NCBI GenBank assembly: GCA_903838565.1
Contig: CAILZB010000095.1
Coordinates: 1-40,702, forward strand
Direction: 5' to 3'
Length of the DNA: 40,702 nt
From: an uncultured beta proteobacterium
GTDB lineage: Bacteria; Pseudomonadota; Gammaproteobacteria; Burkholderiales; Burkholderiaceae_C
Shown here: one piece after another, positions 24,358 through 36,113 of the stretch
Layout: each line of letters begins with the position of its first letter
Position numbering within the stretch: position 1 is the first letter of the stretch
Made by a program: the position numbers and the translations under genes
The notes under the pieces: generated by a model
What the model saw: the letters and a program-made list of their open reading frames with translations, nothing else
What the model was told of the DNA's origin: nothing
The model's database searches: none

Positions 24358-26247
24358 TCAGCCCGCGAGCCGCTTGAGCATGCGCTCCCGCGTATCCGTC
24401 AATTCCGTGGGCAGGTGGTGCGCGAGTTGCTGGAACAGCTCGCCGTGCAGCGCCAGCTCATGCTGCCAGGCGGCAGGGTCCATGTGGCTCACGGTATCGA
24501 ACTGTTCGCGTGTGAAGTCCAGCCCGCTCCAGTTGATTTCCTCGTAGGTCGGACTGATGCCGAAGAGGTTGTCCTCGCCCTTCGCCTGGCCTTCGATGCA
24601 ATCGATCATCCACTTGAGCGCGCGCATGTTTTCGCCGTAGCCGGGCCAGACGAACTTGCCGTCCGCGCCCTTGCGGAACCAGTTGACGCAAAAGATCTTC
24701 GGCAGTGTGTGGCCCAGGCTTTCCAGCTTGTGCTCCATGTCCAGCCAGTGCTGGAAATAGTCGGCCATGTTGTAGCCGCAAAACGGCAGCATCGCGAACG
24801 GGTCGCGCCGCACCACGCCCTGCGCCCCGACCATGGCCGCGGTGGTCTCGCTGCCCATGGTGGCGGCCATGTACACGCCCTCCATCCAGTTGCGCGCCTG
24901 CGTCACCAGCGGCACCGTGGTGGAGCGGCGGCCGCCGAAGATGAAGGCGTCGATCGCCACGCCGTTGGCGTTGTCCCAGTCGCGGTCCAGCACCGGGTTG
25001 TTGGTGGCGGCCACGGTGAAGCGCGAGTTCGGGTGGGCGGCGGGCTTGGGTTTGCCGTCGACCGCGTTGGCCGCCGCAATCGCCGGTGTCCAGTCCTTGC
25101 CCTGCCAGTCGATGCAGTGCGCCGGGGCCTCACTCAAGCCTTCCCACCAGACGTCGCCGTCGTCGGTCAGCGCCACGTTGGTGAAGATCACGTCGCGGTT
25201 CAGGCTGGCCATGCAGTTGGGATTGGTGTGGCTGTTGGTGCCTGGGGCGACACCGAAGTAGCCCGCCTCCGGATTGATGGCGTAGAGCCGGCCGTCCGCG
25301 TGCGGCTTGATCCAGGCGATGTCGTCGCCGATGGTCGTGACCTTCCAGCCGGGGAAGCCCTCGGGCGGCACCAGCATGGAGAAATTGGTCTTGCCGCAGG
25401 CGCTGGGGAAGGCAGCGGCGATGTGGTACTTCTTGCCTGCGGGATTGGTCACGCCCAGGATCAGCATGTGCTCGGCCAGCCAGCCCTGGTCTCGCCCCAT
25501 GTTGCTGGCGATGCGCAAGGCAAAGCACTTCTTGCCCAGCAGCGCGTTGCCGCCATAGCCCGAACCGTAGGACCAGATCTCCTGCGTCTCGGGGTAATGC
25601 ACGATGTATTTGGTCTTGTTGCAGGGCCACTTCACGTCGGCCTGGCCGGCTTGCAGCGGCGCGCCCACGGTGTGCACGCAGGGCACAAAACTGCCTTTTT
25701 CGCCCATCACGTCGTACACGGCGCGGCCCATGCGCGTCATGATCTTCATGTTCACGGCCACGTAGGCGCTGTCGGAGAGTTCCACGCCGATGTGCGAGAT
25801 GTGCGATCCCAGCGGGCCCATGCTGAAGGGGACGACGTACATCGTGCGCCCTTTCATGCAGCCGTCAAACAACGCCGGCTTGCCGTCGGCCTGCCCCGTT
25901 TGCAGCAGCGCGCGCATCTCGGCGGGCGCCATCCAGTTGTTCGTGGGCCCGGCGTTTTCCTTCTTCTCCGAGCAGATGTAGGTGCGGTCTTCCACGCGCG
26001 CCACGTCTGAAGGGTCGGAGCAGGCAAGGAAGCTGTCTGGGCGCTTGGCCTGATTGAGCTTGACGAAGACGCCCGCGTCCACCAGGACCTGACACAGGCG
26101 GCGGTATTCCTCGTCGCTGCCGTCGCACCAATGGATGGCGGCGGGCTTGCACAGCGCCGCCATGTCGGCGACCCAGGCCAGCAGGCGGGGATTTTTCACG
26201 TAGTCGGGGGCGCGCAGATTCAGGCCCTGCAGGGTGGGAGAGTTCAT
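24358..26247 (-). CDS. pckG: Phosphoenolpyruvate carboxykinase (GTP)
   Basis: This cytoplasmic enzyme converts oxaloacetate and GTP to phosphoenolpyruvate, GDP and CO2 for gluconeogenesis. The 629-residue protein carries the kinase-1 loop [12 protein letters not shown] with the reactive cysteine at 284 and P-loop lysine at 286. It also has the conserved '[16 protein letters not shown]' and '[16 protein letters not shown]' metal and substrate segments, and the guanine-binding region 'FILGG'-like [14 protein letters not shown]. The length is normal. The ATG has AAGGAAC ten bases upstream. The gene is divergent from dbpA across 161 bases that should hold both promoters. Use of this GTP form rather than the ATP form (pckA) fits many Burkholderiales. 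Confidence 0.97.
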   Translation of the reverse strand: MNSPTLQGLNLRAPDYVKNPRLLAWVADMAALCKPAAIHWCDGSDEEYRRLCQVLVDAGVFVKLNQAKRPDSFLACSDPSDVARVEDRTYICSEKKENAGPTNNWMAPAEMRALLQTGQADGKPALFDGCMKGRTMYVVPFSMGPLGSHISHIGVELSDSAYVAVNMKIMTRMGRAVYDVMGEKGSFVPCVHTVGAPLQAGQADVKWPCNKTKYIVHYPETQEIWSYGSGYGGNALLGKKCFALRIASNMGRDQGWLAEHMLILGVTNPAGKKYHIAAAFPSACGKTNFSMLVPPEGFPGWKVTTIGDDIAWIKPHADGRLYAINPEAGYFGVAPGTNSHTNPNCMASLNRDVIFTNVALTDDGDVWWEGLSEAPAHCIDWQGKDWTPAIAAANAVDGKPKPAAHPNSRFTVAATNNPVLDRDWDNANGVAIDAFIFGGRRSTTVPLVTQARNWMEGVYMAATMGSETTAAMVGAQGVVRRDPFAMLPFCGYNMADYFQHWLDMEHKLESLGHTLPKIFCVNWFRKGADGKFVWPGYGENMRALKWMIDCIEGQAKGEDNLFGISPTYEEINWSGLDFTREQFDTVSHMDPAAWQHELALHGELFQQLAHHLPTELTDTRERMLKRLAG

Positions 26248-26408
26248 GGTTTGAAAGTTCCTTTGCGACGATTCTAGGGAACGATCGATACGGTTACCGT
26301 GTGGTTACGGCAGAACTATATGCAAAACTGGCATGAACTTATGCAGCTTATCGCGCGCAAAAAAACGCCCACTCCAAGGATATTCCCGACGGTACCGATA
26401 ATCGGGCC

Positions 26409-27821
<1,413 letters not shown>

Positions 27822-27902
27822 ATCGCTGCGAAGGAACTTCGTCGCCACCCCGAACTCCCACAAAAACATGACATCCTTTTTTTCCCCACTCCTACCCCCC
27901 CG

Positions 27903-28136
27903 CCCCTCTCTCGCCCCGCCGGGCGAAAGAGGGGAGCTTCATGTGGCCGCGTGTGGAACAGGACACGTACAAGCACAGCCGCACGCTGCATGGCTGGAGC
28001 AACAAGGCGCGGGCGGTCGAGGTGCCGAAGCGGCCCGAGGTCACAGCGGTCAGAACCTTTCAGCTTGTACTGACTCGCTTTGGACACGCGGCCAAATCTG
28101 GCTCCCCTTTTCGCCCCAGCGAGGGGTGAAAAGGGG
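27903..28136. repeat. Composite of two hairpins flanking a 169-base segment
   Basis: The left hairpin, 27903-27934, pairs CCCCTCTCTCGC with GCGAAAGAGGGG. The right hairpin, 28104-28136, pairs CCCCTTTTCGCCCC with GGGTGAAAAGGGG. The segment between them (27935-28103) has no recognisable gene; the plus-strand frame through it gives an unconvincing peptide. The block lies where the promoter and ribosome site of the disulfide reductase gene would be expected, and purine-rich sequence (28137-28192) follows. It looks like a repeat island that entered the 5' region of that gene. Confidence 0.65.
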
Positions 28137-30333
28137 CGGGGGGGATAAGGGGGAGAAAAAAAAGTCGGAGCGCGACGAGGGAGAGAAGAAGGGGTTTCTG
28201 AAAGCGATTTGCGCGCTGGGACTGCTGTCGACCTGCTTGGCCGCAGCACCGGCTTTGGCGCAACTCGCCACCAAAGCCGCCACCTCTTCCGTCGTCACCA
28301 CGGAGCAGGTCCGCGCGGAACTGATGGCCCATGCACCGGACGGCGCCGACGCGGGCAAGAAGGTGTGGGTCGGGTTGCAGCTCGCGCACCAGCCCGATTG
28401 GCACACGTATTGGAAGAACTCGGGCGACTCCGGTCTGCCCACCAGCATGCAGTGGACCTTGCCCGCAGGCGTCACGGCGGGCGACATTGCCTGGCCGGTG
28501 CCGAAGAAGATCCCGCTGGGCAATCTGGCCAACTACGGCTACGACAACACCGTGCTGCTGCCGGTGCAGTTGACCATTGACCCGGGCTTCAAGCCCGCGC
28601 TGCTTTCCAGCGCCATCGACGTCAAGCTGCACGCCTCGTGGCTGGTGTGCCGCAAGGAATGCGTGCCGCAGGAGGGCGACTTTGCGCTGAGCATCCCGAT
28701 CAAGGGCTCCACCGCCATCAACAGCGCAGTCTTTGATGCGGCGCTGAAGGCCCAACCGGTGGCCCTGGTGGCAAGCCCGGCCAGCAGCCTCCGCATCGAA
28801 GGCAATACGCTCAAGCTCACGGTGGCAGGGCTTCCCGCCACTTGGCAGGGAAAGTCACTGGACATCTTCCCGGAAACCCAGGAAGTGATCGAGACCTCCG
28901 CCACCGCCAGCCAAGGCTGGGATGGCGGCAACTGGAACGCCAGCATCCCCCTGTCGTCGCAGCGCCTGAACAGCCCGGCACTGATGCCGGTGGTGCTGGC
29001 GCTGAATGGCGCGGGCGTTCGAACCGAGCTGCCCGTGACCGGCACCTGGCCGGCGCAGGTTGCGCCGGGGCAAGCGCCAGCCAGCACAACGGTTGCCACG
29101 CCCTCACCCATGACCAGCACGGGCGCGCCCGTGAGCTTCTGGCTGGCGCTGGCGGGCGCGCTGTTTGGCGGGCTGATCCTGAACCTCATGCCCTGCGTGT
29201 TTCCGGTGCTGGCGATCAAGCTCGTGAACTTTGCGCAGCACGCCAACGACCACCGGCGCCACCGCATCAGCGGCATGGCCTACAGCTTGGGCGTGGTGCT
29301 GAGCTTTGTCGCGCTCGGTGCGCTGATGCTGGGCTTACGCGCCGCGGGCGAGAGTCTGGGCTGGGGCTTCCAGCTGCAGAACCCCTGGGTCGTGGCCGCG
29401 ATGGCGGCGCTGTTCACGCTGCTGGGCTTGAACCTGTCCGGCATGTTCGAGTTCGGCCAGATGCTGCCCACTTCCGTCGCATCGATGCAGGCAAAACATC
29501 CGGTGCTGGACGCGCTGCTCACCGGCGTGCTGGCCGTGGCCATCGCCTCGCCCTGCACCGCACCCTTCATGGGCGCCTCGCTCGGCCTGGCCGTGGGCTT
29601 GCCCGCCGTGCAGGCGCTGCTGGTGTTTGCCACGCTCGGCCTGGGCATGGCCCTGCCCTATCTGGCCGCGAGCTTCGTGCCTGCGGTGGCGCGCGCGCTG
29701 CCGCGGCCCGGTGCCTGGATGGACACCTTCCGCAAACTCATGGCGTTCCCGATGTTTGCCACCGTGGTGTGGCTGGTGTGGGTGCTGGGCCAGCAAAGCG
29801 GCATCGACGGCGCAGGCGCGCTGCTGGCGCTGCTGGTGGCCATGAGCGCCGTCGTATGGTCGCTCACGCTCAAGGGCCAGGGCCGCGTCGGACTGGCTGC
29901 GGTGTCGCTGGCAACGCTGGTGCTGTTGGCCTCGGGCCTGGGCCCGAACGTGGGGCGATTGACGCCGTCGCCGCAAGCCACTGCGCAGGCCAACGAGCGC
30001 TGGCAAGCCTGGGCTCCGGGCAAGGTCGAACAGATCCTGGCGACCGGGCAGCCGGTGTTTGTCGACTTCACCGCCGCCTGGTGCGTGACCTGCCAGTACA
30101 ACAAGAAATCGACGCTGGCCGACGCCCAGCTGCTGCGCGACATCGACGCCAGGAAGGTGCAACTGCTGCGCGCCGACTGGACGCGCCGTGACCCCGACAT
30201 CACGGCGGCGCTGGGCGCACTGGGGCGCAACGGCGTGCCGGTGTACGTGCTGTACCAGAGCGGCCACGCGCCGGTGCTGTTGTCCGAAGTCCTGAGCGTG
30301 GATGAAGTGCGCGCGGCGCTGGCCACGCTCTAA
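28126..30333 (+). CDS. Thiol:disulfide interchange protein, DsbD/ScsB type
   Basis: The protein should carry electrons from cytoplasmic thioredoxin across the inner membrane to periplasmic thiols. Counted from GTG 28126 it has 735 residues. It shows a signal peptide core (KAICALGLLSTCLAAAPALA), a periplasmic N-domain with the pair C175 and C179 (CRKEC), and a membrane domain of about eight helices with C357 (NLMPCVFP) and C477 (ASPCTAPF). A C-terminal thioredoxin domain has the WCVTC pair at 653 and 656. The CxxxC N-domain suggests the ScsB-like branch rather than classic DsbD. The start is uncertain. ATG 27868 reads through a repeat island, GTG 28126 is inside a hairpin arm, and CTG 28198 would give a textbook signal peptide after GAAGGGG. 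Confidence 0.85.
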   Translation: MKRGGGDKGEKKKSERDEGEKKGFLKAICALGLLSTCLAAAPALAQLATKAATSSVVTTEQVRAELMAHAPDGADAGKKVWVGLQLAHQPDWHTYWKNSGDSGLPTSMQWTLPAGVTAGDIAWPVPKKIPLGNLANYGYDNTVLLPVQLTIDPGFKPALLSSAIDVKLHASWLVCRKECVPQEGDFALSIPIKGSTAINSAVFDAALKAQPVALVASPASSLRIEGNTLKLTVAGLPATWQGKSLDIFPETQEVIETSATASQGWDGGNWNASIPLSSQRLNSPALMPVVLALNGAGVRTELPVTGTWPAQVAPGQAPASTTVATPSPMTSTGAPVSFWLALAGALFGGLILNLMPCVFPVLAIKLVNFAQHANDHRRHRISGMAYSLGVVLSFVALGALMLGLRAAGESLGWGFQLQNPWVVAAMAALFTLLGLNLSGMFEFGQMLPTSVASMQAKHPVLDALLTGVLAVAIASPCTAPFMGASLGLAVGLPAVQALLVFATLGLGMALPYLAASFVPAVARALPRPGAWMDTFRKLMAFPMFATVVWLVWVLGQQSGIDGAGALLALLVAMSAVVWSLTLKGQGRVGLAAVSLATLVLLASGLGPNVGRLTPSPQATAQANERWQAWAPGKVEQILATGQPVFVDFTAAWCVTCQYNKKSTLADAQLLRDIDARKVQLLRADWTRRDPDITAALGALGRNGVPVYVLYQSGHAPVLLSEVLSVDEVRAALATL

Positions 30334-30376
30334 CTTTCATGCCTGGTGCGCAAGGCGCCCCAGCACCATGAAAGTT
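30332..30376. repeat. Inverted repeat at the 3' end of the DsbD-type gene
   Basis: AACTTTCATG (30332-30341) and CATGAAAGTT (30367-30376) are perfect 10-base arms that begin inside the TAA stop. The centre is GC-rich. A third partial copy, AACTTTCACG, follows at 30391-30400. The hairpin could stabilise or end the transcript, but no T-run follows, so it is listed as a repeat and not as a terminator. Confidence 0.6.
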
Positions 30377-30461
30377 CGTTCTTTCACGCTAACTTTCACG
30401 TTGATTTTCCCGGCACCGGGGCGTAAGCCAGGGCCGATCCGCGGCCTGCGACAATTGGGGC

Positions 30462-31595
30462 ATGAACGCCACCCCCACCCCCACCTACGCCCCGCTGCAA
30501 AACGATTCCTTCCTGCGCGCCTGCCTGCGCCAAGCCACGGACCACACGCCCATGTGGCTGATGCGCCAGGCCGGTCGCTACCTGCCCGAATACTGCGCCA
30601 CGCGCGCCGTCGCCGGCAGCTTCATGGGCCTGGCCACCAACACCGACTTCGCCACCGAAGTCACGCTGCAGCCGCTGGAGCGTTACGCGCTGGACGCCGC
30701 CATCCTGTTCAGCGACATCCTCACCGTGCCCGACGCCATGGGCCTGGGGCTGTCCTTTGCCGCCGGCGAAGGCCCGCGCTTTGCCACCCGCGTGCACGAT
30801 GAAGCCACGGTCGCCGCACTCGCCGTGCCCGACATGGCCAAGCTGCGCTATGTGTTCGACGCCGTCACTTCGATCCGCAAGGCATTGAACGGGCGCGTAC
30901 CGTTGATCGGCTTTTCCGGCAGCCCCTGGACGCTGGCCTGCTACATGGTCGAGGGCAAGGGCTCGGACGACTACCGCCTGGTCAAGTCCATGATGTACAG
31001 CCGCCCGGACCTGATGCACCGGATCCTGGCGATCAACGCCGACGCGGTGGCGCTGTACCTGAACACCCAGATCGAAGCCGGTGCCCAGGCCGTGATGATC
31101 TTTGACAGCTGGGGCGGCGTGCTGGCCGACGGCGCGTTCCAGGAGTTCAGCTTGGCCTACACCACCCGCGTGCTGGCGCAACTCAAGAAGACGCATGACG
31201 GCGCCACCATTCCCAGCATCGTCTTCACCAAGGGCGGCGGCCCCTGGCTGCAGGAGATGGCCGCGCTCGACTGCAACGTGCTCGGCCTGGACTGGACCGT
31301 GAATCTGGCCAAGGCGCGCGCGCTGGTGGGTGGTGCGCCCGGCGGCCCCGGCAAGGCGCTGCAGGGCAACTTGGACCCGAACGTGCTGTTCGCGCCACCC
31401 GCAGCGATTCAGGCCGAAGTGGTCAAGGTGCTGGAGAGCTTTGGCACGCCGCACCAGGGTGCCGGCACGGGCCCCACGCACATCTTCAACCTGGGTCACG
31501 GCATCAGCCAGTACACGCCGCCGGAGAACGTCTCGGTGCTGGTGGACGCAGTGCACCAGCACTCGCGCCTGATGCGCCAACGCGTATCAAAATGA
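30462..31595 (+). CDS. hemE: Uroporphyrinogen decarboxylase
   Basis: HemE removes four acetate carboxyls from uroporphyrinogen III to give coproporphyrinogen III in haem synthesis. The 377-residue protein has the substrate-binding [10 protein letters not shown] beginning at residue 35, '[20 protein letters not shown]' with its catalytic aspartate, '[18 protein letters not shown]', and the late HIFNLGHGI. It is some 20 residues longer than the E. coli enzyme, mostly at the N-terminus. GGGG precedes the ATG closely. Downstream is a 354-base gap with DnaA boxes before priA. Confidence 0.97.
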   Translation: MNATPTPTYAPLQNDSFLRACLRQATDHTPMWLMRQAGRYLPEYCATRAVAGSFMGLATNTDFATEVTLQPLERYALDAAILFSDILTVPDAMGLGLSFAAGEGPRFATRVHDEATVAALAVPDMAKLRYVFDAVTSIRKALNGRVPLIGFSGSPWTLACYMVEGKGSDDYRLVKSMMYSRPDLMHRILAINADAVALYLNTQIEAGAQAVMIFDSWGGVLADGAFQEFSLAYTTRVLAQLKKTHDGATIPSIVFTKGGGPWLQEMAALDCNVLGLDWTVNLAKARALVGGAPGGPGKALQGNLDPNVLFAPPAAIQAEVVKVLESFGTPHQGAGTGPTHIFNLGHGISQYTPPENVSVLVDAVHQHSRLMRQRVSK

Positions 31596-31657
31596 CTCGG
31601 AAATCAAAGGCCATGAATTTGGCCTTGTCAAGCAAAATTTTGCGAATGGGTACTCAC

Positions 31658-31666
31658 TTATGCACA
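31658..31666 (+). promoter_or_regulatory. DnaA box TTATGCACA
   Basis: The nonamer matches the DnaA consensus TTATNCACA exactly. It is preceded by TACTCAC, as is the second box (with a short spacer), which suggests that the two sites share a longer motif. Confidence 0.65.
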
Positions 31667-31844
31667 AAATGCTTGATGCGGAGCAGCAAAATTCCGGCAC
31701 CGACAGAATCATCGCTACAAAACCCATAGCGATGCCAAGTCATTGATTCATATAGGTTTGTTTTTTTGCCAGTTTTGCGGGCAATCCGTCCAAAGCCTTG
31801 AAAACAAAGGCTTTGGCGGGTCTGGGGACAAGATACTCACAAAG

Positions 31845-31853
31845 TTATCCACA
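31845..31853 (+). promoter_or_regulatory. DnaA box TTATCCACA
   Basis: This is the highest-affinity form of the DnaA box in E. coli. It lies 97 bases before the priA start and in the same orientation as the first box. DnaA could regulate priA or be titrated here. Confidence 0.7.
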
Positions 31854-31949
31854 GAAAACGTGAATCTGGCTTAAAGCACTTATGAATCAAGCACTTAACC
31901 ACGATTTCGCAAGTTCACACGAAGTCATGCGAGCAACTCTCATTCGGCC

Positions 31950-34064
<2,115 letters not shown>

Positions 34065-34089
34065 AGCATTGCCGCCTGCGCCCCGGCCA

Positions 34090-34239
34090 CCCTCACCCCA
34101 GCCCTCTCCCGCCAGCGGGCGAGGGAGAAAATCCTGGCGTCTTCCCGTCTTGCTCCCTCGCCCCCGCCAAAGAAAGCCTGCGACCTTGCTCTGTCTTGCT
34201 CCCTCGCCCCCGCCTCGGGGGAGAGGGTTGGGGTGAGGG
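34090..34239. repeat. Composite palindromic repeat block
   Basis: Outer arms at 34090-34110 and 34219-34239 are inverted repeats matching at 20 of 21 positions (CCCTCACCCCAGCCCTCTCC and its inverse). An inner hairpin CCCGC/GCGGG follows the left arm. A 20-base direct repeat starting CTTGCTCCCTCGCC occurs at 34149-34168 and 34195-34214. It is probably several extragenic palindromes nested together. It marks the left edge of the toxin-antitoxin island. Confidence 0.75.
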
Positions 34240-34275
34240 GCAAAGCTGTGCAGGAATCTCAGCAATACCTTTATT

Positions 34276-34304
34276 TGTATTTATAGCAGAATGCTATAAA
34301 TACA
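34276..34304. promoter_or_regulatory. Perfect 13-bp palindromic operator over the higBA promoter
   Basis: Arms TGTATTTATAGCA (34276-34288) and TGCTATAAATACA (34292-34304) are perfectly complementary around GAA. The right arm contains TGCTATAAAT, an extended -10 element, so a protein bound here would block RNA polymerase. Autoregulation by the HigA-type antitoxin is the expected use. Transcription would begin within a few bases of the GTG at 34309. Confidence 0.75.
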
Positions 34305-34333
34305 CACCGTGAAGCTGATTTCCAATCAATATC

Positions 34334-34594
34334 TTGCGGGAGTTTGCCGAGGTTCATACGGCGGCAAATCAGCCACTGCAGGACTTTCGGCACTTGATCG
34401 AGCACGGTACCTATGGCAGCTTTGCACAACTCAAGGCGACGTTTGCTGGTCTGGACAAGGTCGGTGACCGCTATGTGTTCAACATTGGCGGCAACAAATA
34501 CCGGCTGATTGCCGCCATCGCCTTCCAGGCGCAACTGCTATGGGTCAAGGCGGTGCTCACGCATCAGCAGTACGACAAAGGAGAGTGGAAATGA
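34334..34594 (+). CDS. higB: HigB-family mRNA interferase toxin, apparently frameshifted at its 5' end
   Basis: The open frame (86 residues from TTG 34334) has the HigB-type core 'LKATFAGLDKVGDRYVFNIG' followed by GNKYRLIAAIAFQAQLLWVK and a final VLTHQQYDKGEW. Family members start like M-x-L-I-S-N-x-x-L-R-E-F-A. GTG 34309 encodes MKLISNQY in a different frame, and removal of one C at about 34333 would join it precisely to LREFAEVH. The gene thus carries a +1 shift at codon 8/9, unless TTG 34334 is really used; no ribosome site precedes that TTG. Such toxins cleave mRNA on ribosomes. The stop overlaps the antitoxin start by four bases. The shift could be an inactivating mutation, a sequencing error or recoding. 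Confidence 0.8.
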   Translation: MREFAEVHTAANQPLQDFRHLIEHGTYGSFAQLKATFAGLDKVGDRYVFNIGGNKYRLIAAIAFQAQLLWVKAVLTHQQYDKGEWK

Positions 34595-35001
34595 ATGTCA
34601 CCGAGCTTCTGGCCCCATGGGCCGCCATCAATGCCGCGTTGGGGCTTTCGGCGCCAATTCGCGACGCGGCCCACTATGCCGAGCTATTGGCTTTTGTGGA
34701 TGAATGTTTCGAGCGCTTCGGCGCAGATGACTCGCATCCCGTGTTCGCGCTGGTGGGCCTGGTGGCAGAGCGCGTGCGCGAGTATGAGTCCCGCGTACAT
34801 CCGTGGCCGCTGGCCAGCACGCCGGCAAGCCGGTTGGCGTTTCTGATGGATCAACACGGTTTGCGCCAATCCGATCTGCCCGAGATCGGCGCACAAAGTG
34901 TGGTGTCCGAGGTTCTGTCCGGGAAACGGGCCTTGAATTTGCGCCAGACCAAGGCACTGGCACGAAGATTTTCTGTGCCGATGGAATCGCTGGTTGCCTG
35001 A
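34591..35001 (+). CDS. higA: HigA-like antitoxin with C-terminal helix-turn-helix
   Basis: The 136-residue protein starts MNVTELLAPWAAINAALGLS, with AAAGGAGAG just upstream of the ATG. The first 75 residues are helical and should wrap the toxin. An XRE-type helix-turn-helix occupies about 78-136 ('RLAFLMDQHGLRQSDLPEIG' and 'SEVLSGKRALNLRQTKALAR'). It should neutralise HigB and bind the palindrome at 34276-34304. The start overlaps the toxin stop, giving the toxin-first order typical of higBA. If the toxin is inactive, this is an antitoxin without a target. Confidence 0.87.
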   Translation: MNVTELLAPWAAINAALGLSAPIRDAAHYAELLAFVDECFERFGADDSHPVFALVGLVAERVREYESRVHPWPLASTPASRLAFLMDQHGLRQSDLPEIGAQSVVSEVLSGKRALNLRQTKALARRFSVPMESLVA

Positions 35002-35050
35002 GTAGGCGCGCAATGCAATAGTTGACCGTAAACCAGCTCACAAGCCGGCC

Positions 35051-35080
35051 ATTCAAATTGACGAGACAATGCAATTGAAT
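35051..35080. promoter_or_regulatory. Possible operator of prlF-yhaV
   Basis: ATTCAAATTG and CAATTGAAT form an imperfect inverted repeat with one extra base, centred about 55 bases before the prlF start. PrlF-type antitoxins repress their own operons. The assignment is by position and symmetry only. Confidence 0.4.
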
Positions 35081-35118
35081 TACCATGCAAAGCCTCCATC
35101 AAGAACACGTCCACCACC

Positions 35119-35448
35119 ATGCCTGCCACCCTTGAACTCGAATCGACCTTGACCGACCGCTACCAGACGACGGTGCCGGCGACTGTTCGCCTCGCGCTGC
35201 GTTTGGGTAAGCGCGACAAAATCAGTTACCACATCGAGTCTGACGGCAGCGTTCGGATCACCCGCATGAAGCCGTCGCCTCAAACTGATCCGGTCATGGA
35301 CCATTTCCTGGAGTTTCTGGCAAGCGACATGGCGGCACACCCGAGGCGGCTACAGACCTTGGATACCGGCTTGATTGAGCGCATTCGCGATCTGGTTGGT
35401 GCGACAGAAGTTGACCTGAACGCGCCGTTATCTGCGAACGACGAATGA
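35119..35448 (+). CDS. prlF: PrlF-type AbrB-fold antitoxin
   Basis: The 109-residue protein begins MPATLELESTLTDRYQTTVP and continues with 'VRLALRLGKRDKISYHIESD', the swapped-hairpin AbrB/PrlF DNA-binding fold. The C-terminal half ('DHFLEFLASDMAAHPRRLQT') is the toxin-binding part. No clear ribosome site precedes the ATG, but the conserved sequence begins directly after it. The stop overlaps the yhaV start by four bases. PrlF (SohA) neutralises YhaV and represses the operon in E. coli. Confidence 0.9.
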   Translation: MPATLELESTLTDRYQTTVPATVRLALRLGKRDKISYHIESDGSVRITRMKPSPQTDPVMDHFLEFLASDMAAHPRRLQTLDTGLIERIRDLVGATEVDLNAPLSANDE

Positions 35449-35924
35449 CGAAGCCCCAGCGGCCTCCCTGTGTCGTCAACGGCTGGACCCTGTTTGCGCA
35501 TCCGCTGTTTCTCGAACAACTCGAAGCTCTGATTCGCAGGGTCGAAACCCTTCGTCGCAAAGACCCCACGGGATTCGCCAAAAAAAACGCCTCCAAACGG
35601 TTGGCCGCAATTTACAAACTTGCATTCGACGTCATTCCCCAAGACCCCGAGCGGCCCGAGTATCGCCAGGGCAGCACCCTCGGGGGCGAACACAAACACT
35701 GGTTCCGGGCCAAATTTTTCCAGCAGTACCGACTCTTCTTCCGCTTCCATCGCGCGAGCAAAATCATCATCTTCGCCTGGGTAAACGACGACGACACCAA
35801 GCGCGCCTATGAAAGCAGCGATGACGCCTATCGGGTTTTCCGCAAAATGCTTGAGAGCGGACACCCTCCCGATGACTGGTCGGCCCTGCTGAGCCAATCA
35901 GGGCGCCTTGATATTCGCAGCTAA
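35445..35924 (+). CDS. yhaV: YhaV-family ribonuclease toxin
   Basis: The 159-residue protein matches E. coli YhaV (154 residues) in layout, starting with 'VVNGWTLFAHPLFLEQLEAL' and continuing with QGSTLGGEHKHWFRAKFFQQ and YRLFFRFHRASKIIIFAWVN. The basic and aromatic residues in these segments form the RelE-like RNase active area. The frame is intact, so this module looks functional. It is coupled to prlF by ATGA. A REP-like repeat starts about 80 bases after its stop. Confidence 0.92.
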   Translation: MTKPQRPPCVVNGWTLFAHPLFLEQLEALIRRVETLRRKDPTGFAKKNASKRLAAIYKLAFDVIPQDPERPEYRQGSTLGGEHKHWFRAKFFQQYRLFFRFHRASKIIIFAWVNDDDTKRAYESSDDAYRVFRKMLESGHPPDDWSALLSQSGRLDIRS

Positions 35925-36002
35925 TGCCAAGCAACGGCGGCCAACTTGCTGCGCGTACGTCCGGACCACGTCGCTGCGGCGGGCATGCGGTGAATGACAG
36001 CC

Positions 36003-36074
36003 GTAGGTCGGGTTAGCGCAGCGTAACCCGACAGCGAATGGCGGGTCAGCTCAGCGTCACCCGACAACGAATGG
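36003..36074. repeat. Two adjacent REP-like units
   Basis: The first unit (36003-36033) has GTAGGTCGGGTTAGCG and GTAACCCGACA arms. The second (36041-36074) is a diverged copy with GGGTCAG and ACCCGACA. Each is followed by a short tail ending GAATGG. They separate the yhaV and vapB genes. Confidence 0.8.
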
Positions 36075-36113
36075 TGGCGGACATATCCAAGGGCAAGGCG
36101 CATTCAAAGTCTT

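Larger units (their letters stand above)
31596..31949. other. Intergenic region with DnaA boxes and palindromes
   Basis: This 354-base gap between hemE and priA has no gene and is clearly more AT-rich than its surroundings. It holds an inverted repeat AAGGCCA/TGGCCTT (31607-31626), the palindrome GCAAAATTTTGC (31632-31643), two perfect DnaA boxes, a T-run near 31760, and a perfect 10-base hairpin CCAAAGCCTT/AAGGCTTTGG (31790-31816). A weaker DnaA-like TTAACCACG lies at 31895-31903. The priA promoter must also be here, but I cannot assign it. Confidence 0.7.

Noticed and set aside
30332..30400. Riboswitch or RNA thermometer before hemE
   Set aside because: The AACTTTCA repeats form only a simple hairpin that begins in the stop codon of the preceding gene, and no known haem or other riboswitch motif is visible.
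31596..31949. Full chromosomal replication origin
   Set aside because: Only two perfect DnaA boxes and no dnaA, dnaN, gyrB, rpmH or parAB neighbours are present. Reported instead as a DnaA-box region of unknown role.
34149..34214. CRISPR-like direct repeats
   Set aside because: There are only two copies of a 20-base repeat with one 26-base spacer, they lie inside a larger palindrome, and no cas genes occur in the window.
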